Part shown: positions 1 through 9,051 of the stretch, one piece after another
Numbering within the stretch: the first letter of the stretch is position 1
How the letters are laid out: every line of letters starts with the position of its first letter
DNA from: Frateuria_A sp051900425
GTDB taxonomy: Bacteria > Pseudomonadota > Gammaproteobacteria > Xanthomonadales > Rhodanobacteraceae
Length of the DNA: 64,000 bases
Reading direction: 5' to 3'
Assembly (NCBI RefSeq): GCF_051900425.1
Contig: NZ_JBHZGK010000003.1
Location: forward strand, 1-64,000
Translations under genes and position numbers: made by a program
Notes under the pieces: generated by a model
Told to the model about the DNA's origin: nothing
The model's input: only the letters and a program-made list of their open reading frames with translations
Databases searched by the model: none

Positions 1-89
1 CCGTCCAACGCCGCGGTCGCGGGGGACCTGAGCGCTTCCGCCAGCTGCGGCCCGGGATCCACCGCCACGCTGTGCGGGCTGGAATCCAT
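1..89 (-). CDS. possible 5' end of an unidentified gene (partial)
   Basis: An ATG on the minus strand at 89-87 opens a frame that stays free of stops to the left edge (29 codons), starting MDSSPHSVAVDP. Its composition is protein-like, but it is too short to assign. No clear Shine-Dalgarno sequence precedes the ATG, and in high-GC DNA an open frame of this size can occur by chance. The argument for it is positional: otherwise no gene start is visible in the first 400 bases. Confidence 0.25.
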   Translation of the reverse strand, partial: MDSSPHSVAVDPGPQLAEALRSPATAALD

Positions 90-400
90 CCGATGCCCGC
101 GCCGCGTCCGTGCGCTGGCATGAGCGGGCCTGCCTGCCACGCACGTCACGGTGTCGAACGCGGCAGGGTTGGGCCCTTCCTACCGGTCCCCGCGGCCCCG
201 GCATCGCAGTCGCGCACAGGTGCGCTGCCACGAGAGCTCTCGCGACGCTTGAGGGCGGAGGAGTGGTTCGTGTGACTTCTCTCGCAGTCGCGGATGTTGC
301 GCTGCGCCGCTCCAGCGAAATCGCCCGGGACACGGTCAACTTTCCAGCCGTACCTCTATGATGCGTGGAGACACGACGCCGCGCCGAGGGAGACGCCGCC
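90..400. other. intergenic region upstream of the rhomboid gene
   Basis: No convincing gene. Several short overlapping open frames here have no ribosome binding site and no recognisable protein. The stretch at 209-231 matches one arm of the 22-bp palindromic repeat found intact at 22231-22300, 28758-28816 and 28931-28989, so this is probably a decayed copy of that family. Confidence 0.5.
209..231. repeat. degenerate half-copy of the GTCGCGCACAGGTGCGC repeat
   Basis: The sequence contains GTCGCGCACAGGTGCGCT, identical to the right arm of the three complete palindromic elements elsewhere in the window. The left arm is not recognisable. Confidence 0.55.
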
Positions 401-1084
401 TTGTTCGTCCATGTGGAAACCCGGCGGCGCTCAACCACGCAATGGGCGACGCTGCTTCTCGTGCTCCTGTGCGTGGCCAGCTTTGTCGCGCTTGCGCTGA
501 TGCCGCCGCCACAGCGGATCTCGTTTCTGCTGGAGTGGGGCACCATCCCCGCCAACATCTTCGACACCCGCGAAGCGTTCTGGCGGCAGCTGGGCGACCC
601 GGCGTTGTTGCGCCTTTTCACCGCGCTCTTCATCCATGTGGCCTGGATCCATCTGCTGAGCAACCTGCTCTTCCTGGTGATCTTCGGGCTGCCGGCGGAG
701 CGTACGCTGGGCTCGGCGCGCTTCCTTTCGCTGTTTGTCGCTGGCGGCATCGTGGCCAATCTGGTCGGTGCGTTGACGCTGGCGGGCGTGCGCTTGCCGA
801 TCATCGGCTGCAGCGGCGCGGTGTCGGCGGTGCTGGGCGCCTACGCGGCGCTGTTCCCGCGGGCGCGGCTGGGCCTGGTATTGCCGCTGGGCTTGTTCCT
901 CGAGTTCGTGCGCGTGCCGGCCTACCTGCTGATCGGCATATGGGTGCTGCTGCAGTTGCTCTTCAGCTACGCCGGGCCCAGCTATGGCGCGGTCGTGTGG
1001 TGGACGCACATCGCCGGATTCCTGTTCGGGATGCTGTTCGCGCTGTTCTCGCGCGAGGCGATCGCGCGCCGCCTGCGCGGCTAA
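401..1084 (+). CDS. rhomboid-family intramembrane serine protease
   Basis: A polytopic inner-membrane protease that would cleave transmembrane substrates within the bilayer. The 227-residue product has about six hydrophobic segments and the family's catalytic dyad: GCSG with Ser138 and a His at about 203 in the last helix (WWTHIAG). The conserved HxxxN (His84, Asn88) of the second helix is also present. I chose the TTG start at 401 because GAGGGAGA (386-393) sits seven bases upstream and the resulting MFVHVETRRR start resembles relatives. A longer GTG start at 365 lacks a Shine-Dalgarno sequence. The DUF1820 gene follows after 10 bases, so the two are probably co-transcribed. The substrate cannot be told from sequence. 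Confidence 0.9.
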   Translation: MFVHVETRRRSTTQWATLLLVLLCVASFVALALMPPPQRISFLLEWGTIPANIFDTREAFWRQLGDPALLRLFTALFIHVAWIHLLSNLLFLVIFGLPAERTLGSARFLSLFVAGGIVANLVGALTLAGVRLPIIGCSGAVSAVLGAYAALFPRARLGLVLPLGLFLEFVRVPAYLLIGIWVLLQLLFSYAGPSYGAVVWWTHIAGFLFGMLFALFSREAIARRLRG

Positions 1085-1094
1085 ACTGCGCGAC

Positions 1095-1418
1095 ATGCGC
1101 GCCAAGAAACTCTACAAGGTCACCTTCCTGCATCTGGGCAAGTGCTACGAGCTGTATGCGCGGCACGTGGACACCAGCCCGCTATGGGGCTTCACCGAAG
1201 TGGGCGAGCTGGTATTCGAGCCGGCTGGGTCGGGGCTGCTGGTCGACCCCACCGAGGAACGCCTGCGCGAGGAATTTGCCGATACCCGCGTCCTTCACCT
1301 GCCGATGCAATCGATCATGCGCATCGAAGAGGTCGATCGCAAAGGCGCCCTGGTGATTCGCGAGGCCGGCGATGGGCAGAAGGTAACGCCGTTTCCGCTG
1401 CCGCCCAAGCTGCGCTGA
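1095..1418 (+). CDS. DUF1820 family protein
   Basis: A 107-residue soluble protein starting MRAKKLYKVTFLHLGKCYEL. Size and this opening match the DUF1820 family, which is conserved in gammaproteobacteria and has no firmly established function. It has no signal peptide or membrane segment. The ATG lies 10 bases after the rhomboid stop codon, suggesting translational coupling, and there is no strong Shine-Dalgarno sequence of its own. The basic N-terminus and mixed beta pattern are compatible with a small regulatory or RNA-associated protein, but that is only a guess. Confidence 0.8.
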   Translation: MRAKKLYKVTFLHLGKCYELYARHVDTSPLWGFTEVGELVFEPAGSGLLVDPTEERLREEFADTRVLHLPMQSIMRIEEVDRKGALVIREAGDGQKVTPFPLPPKLR

Positions 1419-1458
1419 CCGGTCTGCCGGACGGTCCAGCCGCGAGCGACCAGAGAGA

Positions 1459-2181
1459 TCAGCCCACGCTCAGCCCGTGCCGCAGGCCGAAGCCGCGCAT
1501 GACCCGACGTGCGATCGGCGTGGCCGCCACCTCGCGCCAGATCTGCTGCGGATCGCTGCCTTCACGGTGCATCGCATCGCGCTTGCGGCGTATGTACGCC
1601 CGCATCACGTCCGCATTGAACTCCGGATGGAACTGGACGCTGACTGCATTGGGCCCGTAGCGGAGGAGGTGGTGCGGGTCGCGCGCCGAGCGGGCAAGCA
1701 CCGTCGCGCCCGATGGCGGCTCCAGCACGCTTTGCTCGTGCGTGGTGTGGGCGCGGAAGCTGCCGGGCAGCCGCGCGGTGAGCGGATCGTGACAGGCAGC
1801 CGGCGTCAGCTCGATCGGCAGTGTGCCGATTTCCCGCCCGCCAGGCAGGTAGTCGACGCGGCCGCCAAGTGCGTGCGCCATCAGCTGATGGCCGTAGCAC
1901 ACGCCAAACAACGGCAGGTGGGCGTCCATGGCATCCCGGATCCACCCGGCCGTGCGCTCGCTCCAGGCGGCGCGTTCGGTGACCATCGCCGCCGAACCGG
2001 TGATCAACGCGCCGGCGACGTCCTTCGGCGAAGGCAGGCTCTCGCCCGCGGCGACGTCGACGACCTGCAGGCGCACCGGCGACAGCGCCGCGCACAGGCG
2101 AAACCAGTGCGGGAAATCGCCGTGGCGTGCGCGGATGGCGTCCGGCGCGCGGCCGGTACGGATGATCAGGATCGGTTTCAT
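1459..2181 (-). CDS. class I glutamine amidotransferase (GMP synthase-like)
   Basis: A 240-residue stand-alone glutaminase-type protein. The triad of class I amidotransferases is complete: Cys95 in FGVCYGHQL, His185 and Glu187 in QFHPEF. No synthetase domain is fused, so this belongs to the GMP-synthase-like group that includes gamma-glutamyl-polyamine or gamma-glutamylated-compound hydrolases, and the acceptor is unknown. The frame is open further upstream into the GspE gene, but the ATG at 2181 begins the homologous sequence (MKPILIIRTG) and leaves a 23-base gap to gspE. It may be co-transcribed with the ATPase gene, though no functional link is evident. Confidence 0.85.
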   Translation of the reverse strand: MKPILIIRTGRAPDAIRARHGDFPHWFRLCAALSPVRLQVVDVAAGESLPSPKDVAGALITGSAAMVTERAAWSERTAGWIRDAMDAHLPLFGVCYGHQLMAHALGGRVDYLPGGREIGTLPIELTPAACHDPLTARLPGSFRAHTTHEQSVLEPPSGATVLARSARDPHHLLRYGPNAVSVQFHPEFNADVMRAYIRRKRDAMHREGSDPQQIWREVAATPIARRVMRGFGLRHGLSVG

Positions 2182-2204
2182 ATGGACGTCTGGATAGCCC
2201 GAAG

Positions 2205-4022
2205 CTAGGACAGGTTCTCGTGTTCGATGGGCGGCAACACGGTCAGCACTTCCTGCACCGTGGTCACGCCCTTGGCTACCTGCGCGGCCGCTGAAATGCG
2301 CAAGGGCTGCATGCCTTCGGCCAGCGCGGCTTCGCCCAGCCTGGCCAAGTCGAGTTGGGCCGAGATCAGCCCGCGCAGGCGGGGGCTGATCCTGAGCATC
2401 TCGTAGACGCCCGTGCGGCCCATGAATCCAGTGTTGCGGCACTCCAGGCAGCCGACCGGCTCGTACACCCTGGCCGGGACCGGCAGCGTCCAGCCGTGGG
2501 TGAGCGCGGTCCAGGTGTGCGGGTCCTGCTGTGCCTCGCGCTTGCAGTGCGGGCACAGCGTGCGCACCAGGCGCTGGGCGACCACGCCGGTCAGCGTGGA
2601 CTGGATCAGGTAGTGCGGCACGCCCAGGTCGAGCAGGCGGGTCACCGCGCTGGGTGCGTCGTTGGTGTGCAGGGTGGAGAGCACAAGATGGCCGGTCAGC
2701 GAGGCCTGCACCGCCATCTGCGCGGTCTCGAGGTCGCGGATCTCGCCGATCATGATGATGTCCGGGTCCTGGCGCAGCAACGTGCGCACGCCGGCGGCGA
2801 AGTCCAGCTCGATCGATGCCTGCACCTGCATCTGGTTGAGCTCGGGGCTGACCATCTCGATCGGGTCTTCCACCGTACAGACGTTGAGCTCCGGCCGCGC
2901 CAGGTGCTTGAGCGTGGAGTACAGCGTGGTGGTCTTGCCCGAGCCGGTCGGGCCGGTCACCAGGACGATTCCGTGCGGACGCTCGACCAGCGAACGCCAG
3001 ATCGCGTCTTCCGCCGGCGAGAAGCCCAGCTGGGAAAAGTCCTTGGCCACGATGTCCGGATCGAAGATGCGCATCACCACCTTCTCGCCGAAGGCCGTGG
3101 GCATGGTCGAGATGCGCAGCTCCACCTCGCGTCCGGCAGACGAACGGGTCTTGATGCGACCGTCCTGCGGACGCCGCTTCTCGGCCACGTCCATGCGCGC
3201 GAGGATCTTGATGCGCGCGGTCACCGCGGTCATCACCGGCGGCGGCAGCTCGAATACCTTGTGCATGACGCCGTCGATGCGAAAGCGCATCTGGCCCGCC
3301 TCGCGGCGCGGCTCCAGGTGGATGTCCGAGGCGCGCTGCTCGAAGGCGTATTGCAGCAGCCAGTCGACAATGTGCACGACGTGGCGGTCGTCTGCGCCGA
3401 CCTCGCCGGTCTTGCCCAGTTCGACGAGCTGTTCGAAGTTCAGGATCGCCGCCGAGCTGTCGTAGCCGGCGGCCTTGGCGTCCTGCGCCATCTGGATCGA
3501 GCGCTGCACGCCATAGAACTCGGCCAGGTACCGGTTGATGTCCAGCGGGCTGGCCACCACCCGGCGCACGTCGCGGCGCAGCATCTGGGCCAGGTCACCC
3601 GCCCAGGCCGCATCGAACGGCTCGCTGGTGGCGAAGGTGACCTCCGCTGGCGTCGCCGCCACCGGCAGGATGCGGTGGCGCGTGGCGTAGGCATGGCTGA
3701 CCACCTGGGTCACCGCCGCCACGTTGATCTTCATCGGGTCGATCTTGAGGTAGGGCAGCGCCGCCTGGCCAGCGAGCCATTCGGTCAGGCTCTCGAGGCT
3801 CAGCGGGCGCCCGGGCTCGCGCAGGTTCGCCAGCTTGGCGTTGGCGATCAGCACCAGCGGATGCAGCTCAACCGTGCTGCGGCCGGCGCGGACGCCCATC
3901 CGCACGTTCTTGGCGTCGTCGGCGGCGACGTAGCCGTCGACCACCAGCGCGGCCAGCACGTCGTCCAGTCCGAGTCGGCCGCGACGACCGAGCAGGGATG
4001 CGATTTGCGGTGATGCGGCCAT
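2205..4022 (-). CDS. GspE/PulE/PilB-type secretion or pilus assembly ATPase (stand-alone)
   Basis: A 605-residue cytoplasmic ATPase of the type II secretion/type IV pilus superfamily, which powers pseudopilus or pilus assembly. Visible features in order: an N-terminal MshEN-like region (about 1-170), the N2 domain, a Walker A motif GPTGSGKT at 357-364, the Asp box with a degenerate Walker B DPDIIMIGEIRD at 419-430, a His box around 446-453, and a tetracysteine zinc module (Cys490, Cys493, Cys525, Cys528) typical of GspE/PilB and absent from PilT. No other secretion or pilus genes adjoin it, so its partner machine lies elsewhere. It diverges from glyQ over a 98-bp intergenic region. Confidence 0.88.
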   Translation of the reverse strand: MAASPQIASLLGRRGRLGLDDVLAALVVDGYVAADDAKNVRMGVRAGRSTVELHPLVLIANAKLANLREPGRPLSLESLTEWLAGQAALPYLKIDPMKINVAAVTQVVSHAYATRHRILPVAATPAEVTFATSEPFDAAWAGDLAQMLRRDVRRVVASPLDINRYLAEFYGVQRSIQMAQDAKAAGYDSSAAILNFEQLVELGKTGEVGADDRHVVHIVDWLLQYAFEQRASDIHLEPRREAGQMRFRIDGVMHKVFELPPPVMTAVTARIKILARMDVAEKRRPQDGRIKTRSSAGREVELRISTMPTAFGEKVVMRIFDPDIVAKDFSQLGFSPAEDAIWRSLVERPHGIVLVTGPTGSGKTTTLYSTLKHLARPELNVCTVEDPIEMVSPELNQMQVQASIELDFAAGVRTLLRQDPDIIMIGEIRDLETAQMAVQASLTGHLVLSTLHTNDAPSAVTRLLDLGVPHYLIQSTLTGVVAQRLVRTLCPHCKREAQQDPHTWTALTHGWTLPVPARVYEPVGCLECRNTGFMGRTGVYEMLRISPRLRGLISAQLDLARLGEAALAEGMQPLRISAAAQVAKGVTTVQEVLTVLPPIEHENLS

Positions 4023-4086
4023 CGAGGACGGGCCTCCCCCGTGTGCGTTCGAGCGGCGCCGGGCCAGTGCGGGCGCGGGCTTTGGC

Positions 4087-4092
4087 TATACT
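4087..4092 (+). promoter_or_regulatory. candidate -10 element for glyQS
   Basis: TATACT lies 29 bases upstream of the glyQ ATG in the short divergent region. No good -35 hexamer is visible at the usual distance, so the assignment is tentative. Confidence 0.35.
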
Positions 4093-4120
4093 AACGCGCT
4101 TTGTTGCAAGGCCGATCGCC

Positions 4121-5028
<908 letters not shown>

Positions 5029-5032
<4 letters not shown>

Positions 5033-7173
5033 GCGCCGCCAAGTCGCTGTTGATCGAACTGGGCACCGAGGAGCTGCCACCCAGGGCGCTCGACGAACTC
5101 TCGCAGTCGTTCCTGGACGGGGTGCTGCAGGGCCTTTCCCGCCGCGGCATCGATGGTGCGCTGGACGAGGCGCGCGCCTACTGCACGCCCCGGCGGCTGG
5201 CCGTCCATGTGCCGGCGGTTGCAGGCACGCAGCCGGAGCAGCACGTCGAACGCCGCGGCCCGGCGGTGAACGCCGCGCTGGATGCGCAGGGCCAGCCGTC
5301 CAAGGCGCTGACCGGCTTCGCGCAGTCCTGCGGCGTAGAGGTTTCGCAGCTGGAGAAGCTGGAAACCGACAAGGGCGCGTGGTTCGTGTTCCGCGCGGTC
5401 AAGCCGGGCCAGCCGCTGGCCGCGCTGTTGCCGGAGATCGTCGAGGAGGCGCTCAAGGGCCTGCCGATCCCGCGCCCGATGCGCTGGGCCGACCACGACT
5501 ACGCCTTCGTGCGACCGGCTCACTGGCTGGTGATGCTGCACGGTGCCGACATCATCGACGGCGAAGTGCTCGGCCTGAAGAGCGGGCGCAAGTCGCGCGG
5601 CCACCGCTTCATGCATCCGAACCCCGTGCACGTGACCGATGCCGACGGCTGGCTGGACGCGTTGCGCGCGGCCAAGGTGCTGGCCGATCCGCGCGAACGG
5701 CGCGAACGCATCCGCGCCGAAGTCGCACGCGTCGCCACGCAGACCGGCGGCGAGCCGCGCCTGGACGAGTCCCTGCTCGATGAAATCGCCAACCTGACCG
5801 AATGGCCCGCCGCGATCGCCTGCGCGTTCGAGCGGGAGTTCCTGGCGGTGCCGCCCGAGGCGTTGGTCACCACCATGGAAACCAACCAGAAGTTCGTGCC
5901 GGTGTTCGATGCGTCCGGCACGCTCACCGAGCGCTTCATCGGTGTCGCCAACATCGAGTCGAAGGACCCGACCGAGATCCGCAAGGGCTACGAGCGGGTG
6001 ATCCGTCCGCGTTTCGCCGACGCGAAGTTCTTCTGGGACGAGGACCTCAAGACGCCGCTGGCGAGCTACCAGGAGTCGCTGAAGAGCGTCACCTACCAGC
6101 AGGCGCTGGGCAGCCTGTGGGACAAGAGCGTGCGCGTGGCCGAGCTCTCGCGCGTCATCGCCAGCCGCGTGGGCGTCGACGCCGGTGCGGCGACCCGGGC
6201 CGCCTCGTTGTCCAAGTGCGACCTGCTGACACGCATGGTCGGCGAATTCCCCGAGCTGCAAGGCGTGATGGGCCGCTACTACGCACAGCGCCAGGATGAG
6301 GGCGCGGCGGTGGCGCAAGCGCTGGACAGCTACTACCAGCCACGCTTCGCCGGCGATGCCATCGCGGCCGACCCGGTGGGTCAGGTGCTCGCGGTAGCGG
6401 AGCGACTGGATACGCTCGCCGGTATCTTCGCGGTCGGCATGAAGCCCAGCGGCAACAAGGATCCTTTCGCGCTGCGTCGTGCCGCCCTGGGGCTGGCCCG
6501 CACGCTGGTCGAGGCCGGCCTGGAACTGGACCTGCGCGCCAGCTTCGCCGAGGCGCTGGAGTTGCTGCCAGACACGGCGCTCGCCGCGGGCCTCAAGCCC
6601 GGCAAGGACGGCAAGCCGCCCGCGTTCGATGCCGGCGCGCGCCGCGCTGCACTGCTTGGGGAGCTGGTGGAGTTCGTGTTCGACCGCCTGCGCGGCTACT
6701 ACGCCGAGCTCGGGTTCACCCCGGAGCAGTTCGAGGCGGTGCTGGCCGTAGTGCCGGCCACGCTGCCGGACTTCGATCGCCGACTGCGCGCGGTGGCGGA
6801 ATTCGGCCGCCGCCCGGAAGCGGCAAGCCTGGCCGCCGCCAACAAGCGGGTGGCGAACATTCTGCGCAAGGCCGAGGAAGAGACGGGGACCGCGCCCGGC
6901 GGAGCCGTCGACCCGGCCTGCTTCGAATCGCCTGCCGAGCACGACCTGGCCCGCGCGCTGGACGCCGCCCTGGCGGACACCGCCCGGCCCCGCGCCAACG
7001 GCGACTACACCGCCGTGCTCACGCGCCTTGCCCAGTTGCAGGCGCCGGTGGACGCGTTCTTCGATGGCGTGCTGGTCAATGCCGAGGACGCTCGCGTGCG
7101 TGCCAACCGCCTAGCCCTCCTGGCCAGCCTGAAGGCGCAGTTCGCGACGGTCGCCGACATCGCCCGGCTGTAA
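5029..7173 (+). CDS. glyS: glycine--tRNA ligase beta subunit
   Basis: The beta chain of glycyl-tRNA synthetase, needed for tRNA binding. The 714-residue product is the usual length. It opens with the conserved LLIELGTEELPPRAL, contains the WADHDYAFVRPAHW segment (about 165-178) and ends in an anticodon-binding-like helical domain. Translation probably re-initiates on the ATGA overlap with glyQ. No recognisable terminator follows; 83 bases separate it from a convergent regulator gene. Confidence 0.98.
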
Positions 7174-7256
7174 GTACGGCGGCGCTCGGTGTGGCGCGCC
7201 GCACCGACTGAAGCGCTCTCCCGTGGCCGGCGCGACGACGTCGGCCTCAGGGTCGA

Positions 7257-7820
7257 TCAGGCGCTGGCCCGTCCGATCCGCTCGGCCAACTGCCGGTTGA
7301 AGCTCAGCATCGCGTCGGTATCCACGCGCATGCCGCCCGGACCCACGGCCTCGTAAAGCTTGGCCAGCAGGTCGCTGTGGTCGGCCAGCGAAAGCCGCTG
7401 CCCGGTCAATTCCAGTTCCGACTGCAGGATGCGCATCGCGGCGTTCAGGCGTTTCGTGTCCATACCGGCGCCCTGAACCCCCAGGACATGGCCGGTTGCG
7501 CCGTCCATGCGGGTGCGCGGCCGCTGGGTCGTGTCGCTGGTGGTCTGCTCGTCGAAGCCGGACTGGTCCACGTCCGCCACGATCGCGCCTTCGCCCGCGA
7601 CCAGCCACACCAGCGAAATGCCCAGGGTGCGCGCAAGGGTCACGCAGCGTGCACGCGACGGATCGGTGTTGCCGTCGCGCCAGCTGCGCACCACGCCCTC
7701 GGAGAAACCACACATGCGGGCGATCTCGGTGGCGCTGCCGACGCGCTGGATGAGCAGCTTGATGCGATCTGCAAAGGAGCCGGAGCTTTCCGGTTGGAGC
7801 GGGGGCGGTGCGAGGTTCAT
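7257..7820 (-). CDS. XRE/Cro-type helix-turn-helix regulator
   Basis: A 187-residue protein with an N-terminal XRE-like DNA-binding domain (about 15-75: FADRIKLLIQRVGSATEIAR, then GFSEGVVRSWRDG as the recognition-helix region). The C-terminal half, about 100 residues, is largely helical and has no recognised catalytic or metal motif. Of two in-frame ATGs (7826 and 7820) I chose 7820, because AGGAA ends six bases before it but directly abuts the first. The organisation resembles phage or plasmid repressor-type regulators without a peptidase domain. Neighbours give no target, and nothing else phage-like is nearby. Confidence 0.75.
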   Translation of the reverse strand: MNLAPPPLQPESSGSFADRIKLLIQRVGSATEIARMCGFSEGVVRSWRDGNTDPSRARCVTLARTLGISLVWLVAGEGAIVADVDQSGFDEQTTSDTTQRPRTRMDGATGHVLGVQGAGMDTKRLNAAMRILQSELELTGQRLSLADHSDLLAKLYEAVGPGGMRVDTDAMLSFNRQLAERIGRASA

Positions 7821-8100
7821 GGGCATTTCCTGGCGTCAGGAAGCGACACTGGCAGCCGCCGACCGGAAGCCGCCTTGCGTCATCCTATCGCGTGGTGCTT
7901 ACCGCGAGCTTTGGCTTGCCCACTCCGGCCACGCCACCGGAACGGACCGCGGGGGCTGCCATCAGTCTGGCTTGACTTTTGCCCGGGGCCGATTTTTTCC
8001 GCTATGCTTGGAACTTCCCCCGCGGAAAACGTACGCGAGATGCCGTGCGGTTTCCGTGCATTCCCCAAGCAATTGCTTTTAATCGAATAGAGGTTTTCCC

Positions 8101-8955
8101 ATGCGCAGGATGGTCTGGTCGCTGATGTCGGTAGCTGCGCTGGCACTGGCTGGCTGCAACGGCTCCAACGCGCCCGAGCAGGGCAACGGCGATACCGCCG
8201 CCACCGCGGCGAAGGCGAACTCGGTCAGCGGCACGATCACCGTGCGCGGCGAAAGCGCCGTCTCGCCCGACGCCAAGCTGGTGGTCAACCTGGTGGACGT
8301 GTCCTCGACCGACCAGGCCGGCGCCGCGCCGCTGGCCAGCAAGACCATCGCTCCGGTGCAGTTCCCGCAGTCGTTCGAGCTCACCTTCAATCCGGCCGAC
8401 GTCAATCCGGCCGACCTGTACGTGGTCAAGGCCGACCTGACCGACGGCGAGCGCCACTACAAGATGGCGCTGCAGGCGCCGGTACTGACCAAGGGCGCGC
8501 CGAGCCAGGTGTCGATCGAGCTGGTGCCCGAACAGACCCCGGGCGAGAAGGAGCTGGCCGACTTCCAGGCGGTGCAGAAGCAGATCGGCGGCATGAAGAT
8601 CAGCAACGGCACCAAGCTGGAGAAGGACGTCTCGCGCGCCTGGCAGGTGTTCCGCCAGAACGGCCAGGTGCAGTTCATCCGCGCCCGCGCCGACTACGGC
8701 GACAAGGGCTTCACCAGCACCGACTACGCCTACAAGGACGGCAAGCCGTGGGTGGTGGTGCAGCAGAAGAAGGCCAGCCAGGACGCCAAGCCCAGTTCGA
8801 CCGAGCGCGCCGGCTGGGACAAGGACGGCAACCTGGTGCTCAAGCAGGCGGTGTCCGGCAGCAAGACCGAGTCGCTGAGCGACGACGAGGCCGCGAGCCT
8901 GAAGAACCAGGCCGAGAACATCCTGAACCTGGCCACCGGCGGCAAGGGCAAGTAA
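8101..8955 (+). CDS. YbaY-like lipoprotein
   Basis: A secreted lipoprotein of 284 residues. The signal peptide ends in a lipobox LAGC, with Cys19 as the predicted lipidation site, followed by a Gly/Ala-rich linker. Residues about 40-140 carry the YbaY-type beta domain (VSGTITVRGESAVSPDAKL and similar), a fold shared with type III secretion pilotin-like and META-type lipoproteins. The remaining half is charged and ends in a Gly-Lys tail. Its role is unknown, probably envelope-associated. It is monocistronic, with a strong terminator 46 bases after the stop codon. Confidence 0.8.
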   Translation: MRRMVWSLMSVAALALAGCNGSNAPEQGNGDTAATAAKANSVSGTITVRGESAVSPDAKLVVNLVDVSSTDQAGAAPLASKTIAPVQFPQSFELTFNPADVNPADLYVVKADLTDGERHYKMALQAPVLTKGAPSQVSIELVPEQTPGEKELADFQAVQKQIGGMKISNGTKLEKDVSRAWQVFRQNGQVQFIRARADYGDKGFTSTDYAYKDGKPWVVVQQKKASQDAKPSSTERAGWDKDGNLVLKQAVSGSKTESLSDDEAASLKNQAENILNLATGGKGK

Positions 8956-8971
8956 GCCTTTTGCCTGACGC

Positions 8972-8995
8972 GGACGTCCAGCCATCTGGACGTCC
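8972..8995. repeat. 10-bp perfect inverted repeat after the YbaY-like gene
   Basis: GGACGTCCAG (8972-8981) and CTGGACGTCC (8986-8995) pair around a four-base CCAT loop, directly ahead of the terminator at 9002-9032. There is no T tract, so it is probably an mRNA 3'-end stabilising hairpin or an additional pause. Confidence 0.6.
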
Positions 8996-9001
8996 AGCCG
9001 T

Positions 9002-9032
9002 AAAAAAAGCCGCCCTTTCGGGGCGGCTTTTT
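9002..9032. terminator. bidirectional rho-independent terminator
   Basis: A GCCGCCC/GGGCGGC stem with a TTTCG loop, flanked by seven A on the left and five T on the right. It can end transcripts from both the YbaY-like gene (+) and the convergent esterase gene (-). Confidence 0.92.
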
Positions 9033-9051
9033 CATGTGGGAGCGACCCGCC

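Noticed and set aside
5379..6942. Long antisense and alternative-frame ORFs over glyS and similar ones over tex, pepN, mnmG and the receptor genes
   Set aside because: High-GC coding sequence leaves long open frames in other phases; these lack ribosome binding sites and family signatures, whereas the annotated frames carry conserved motifs.
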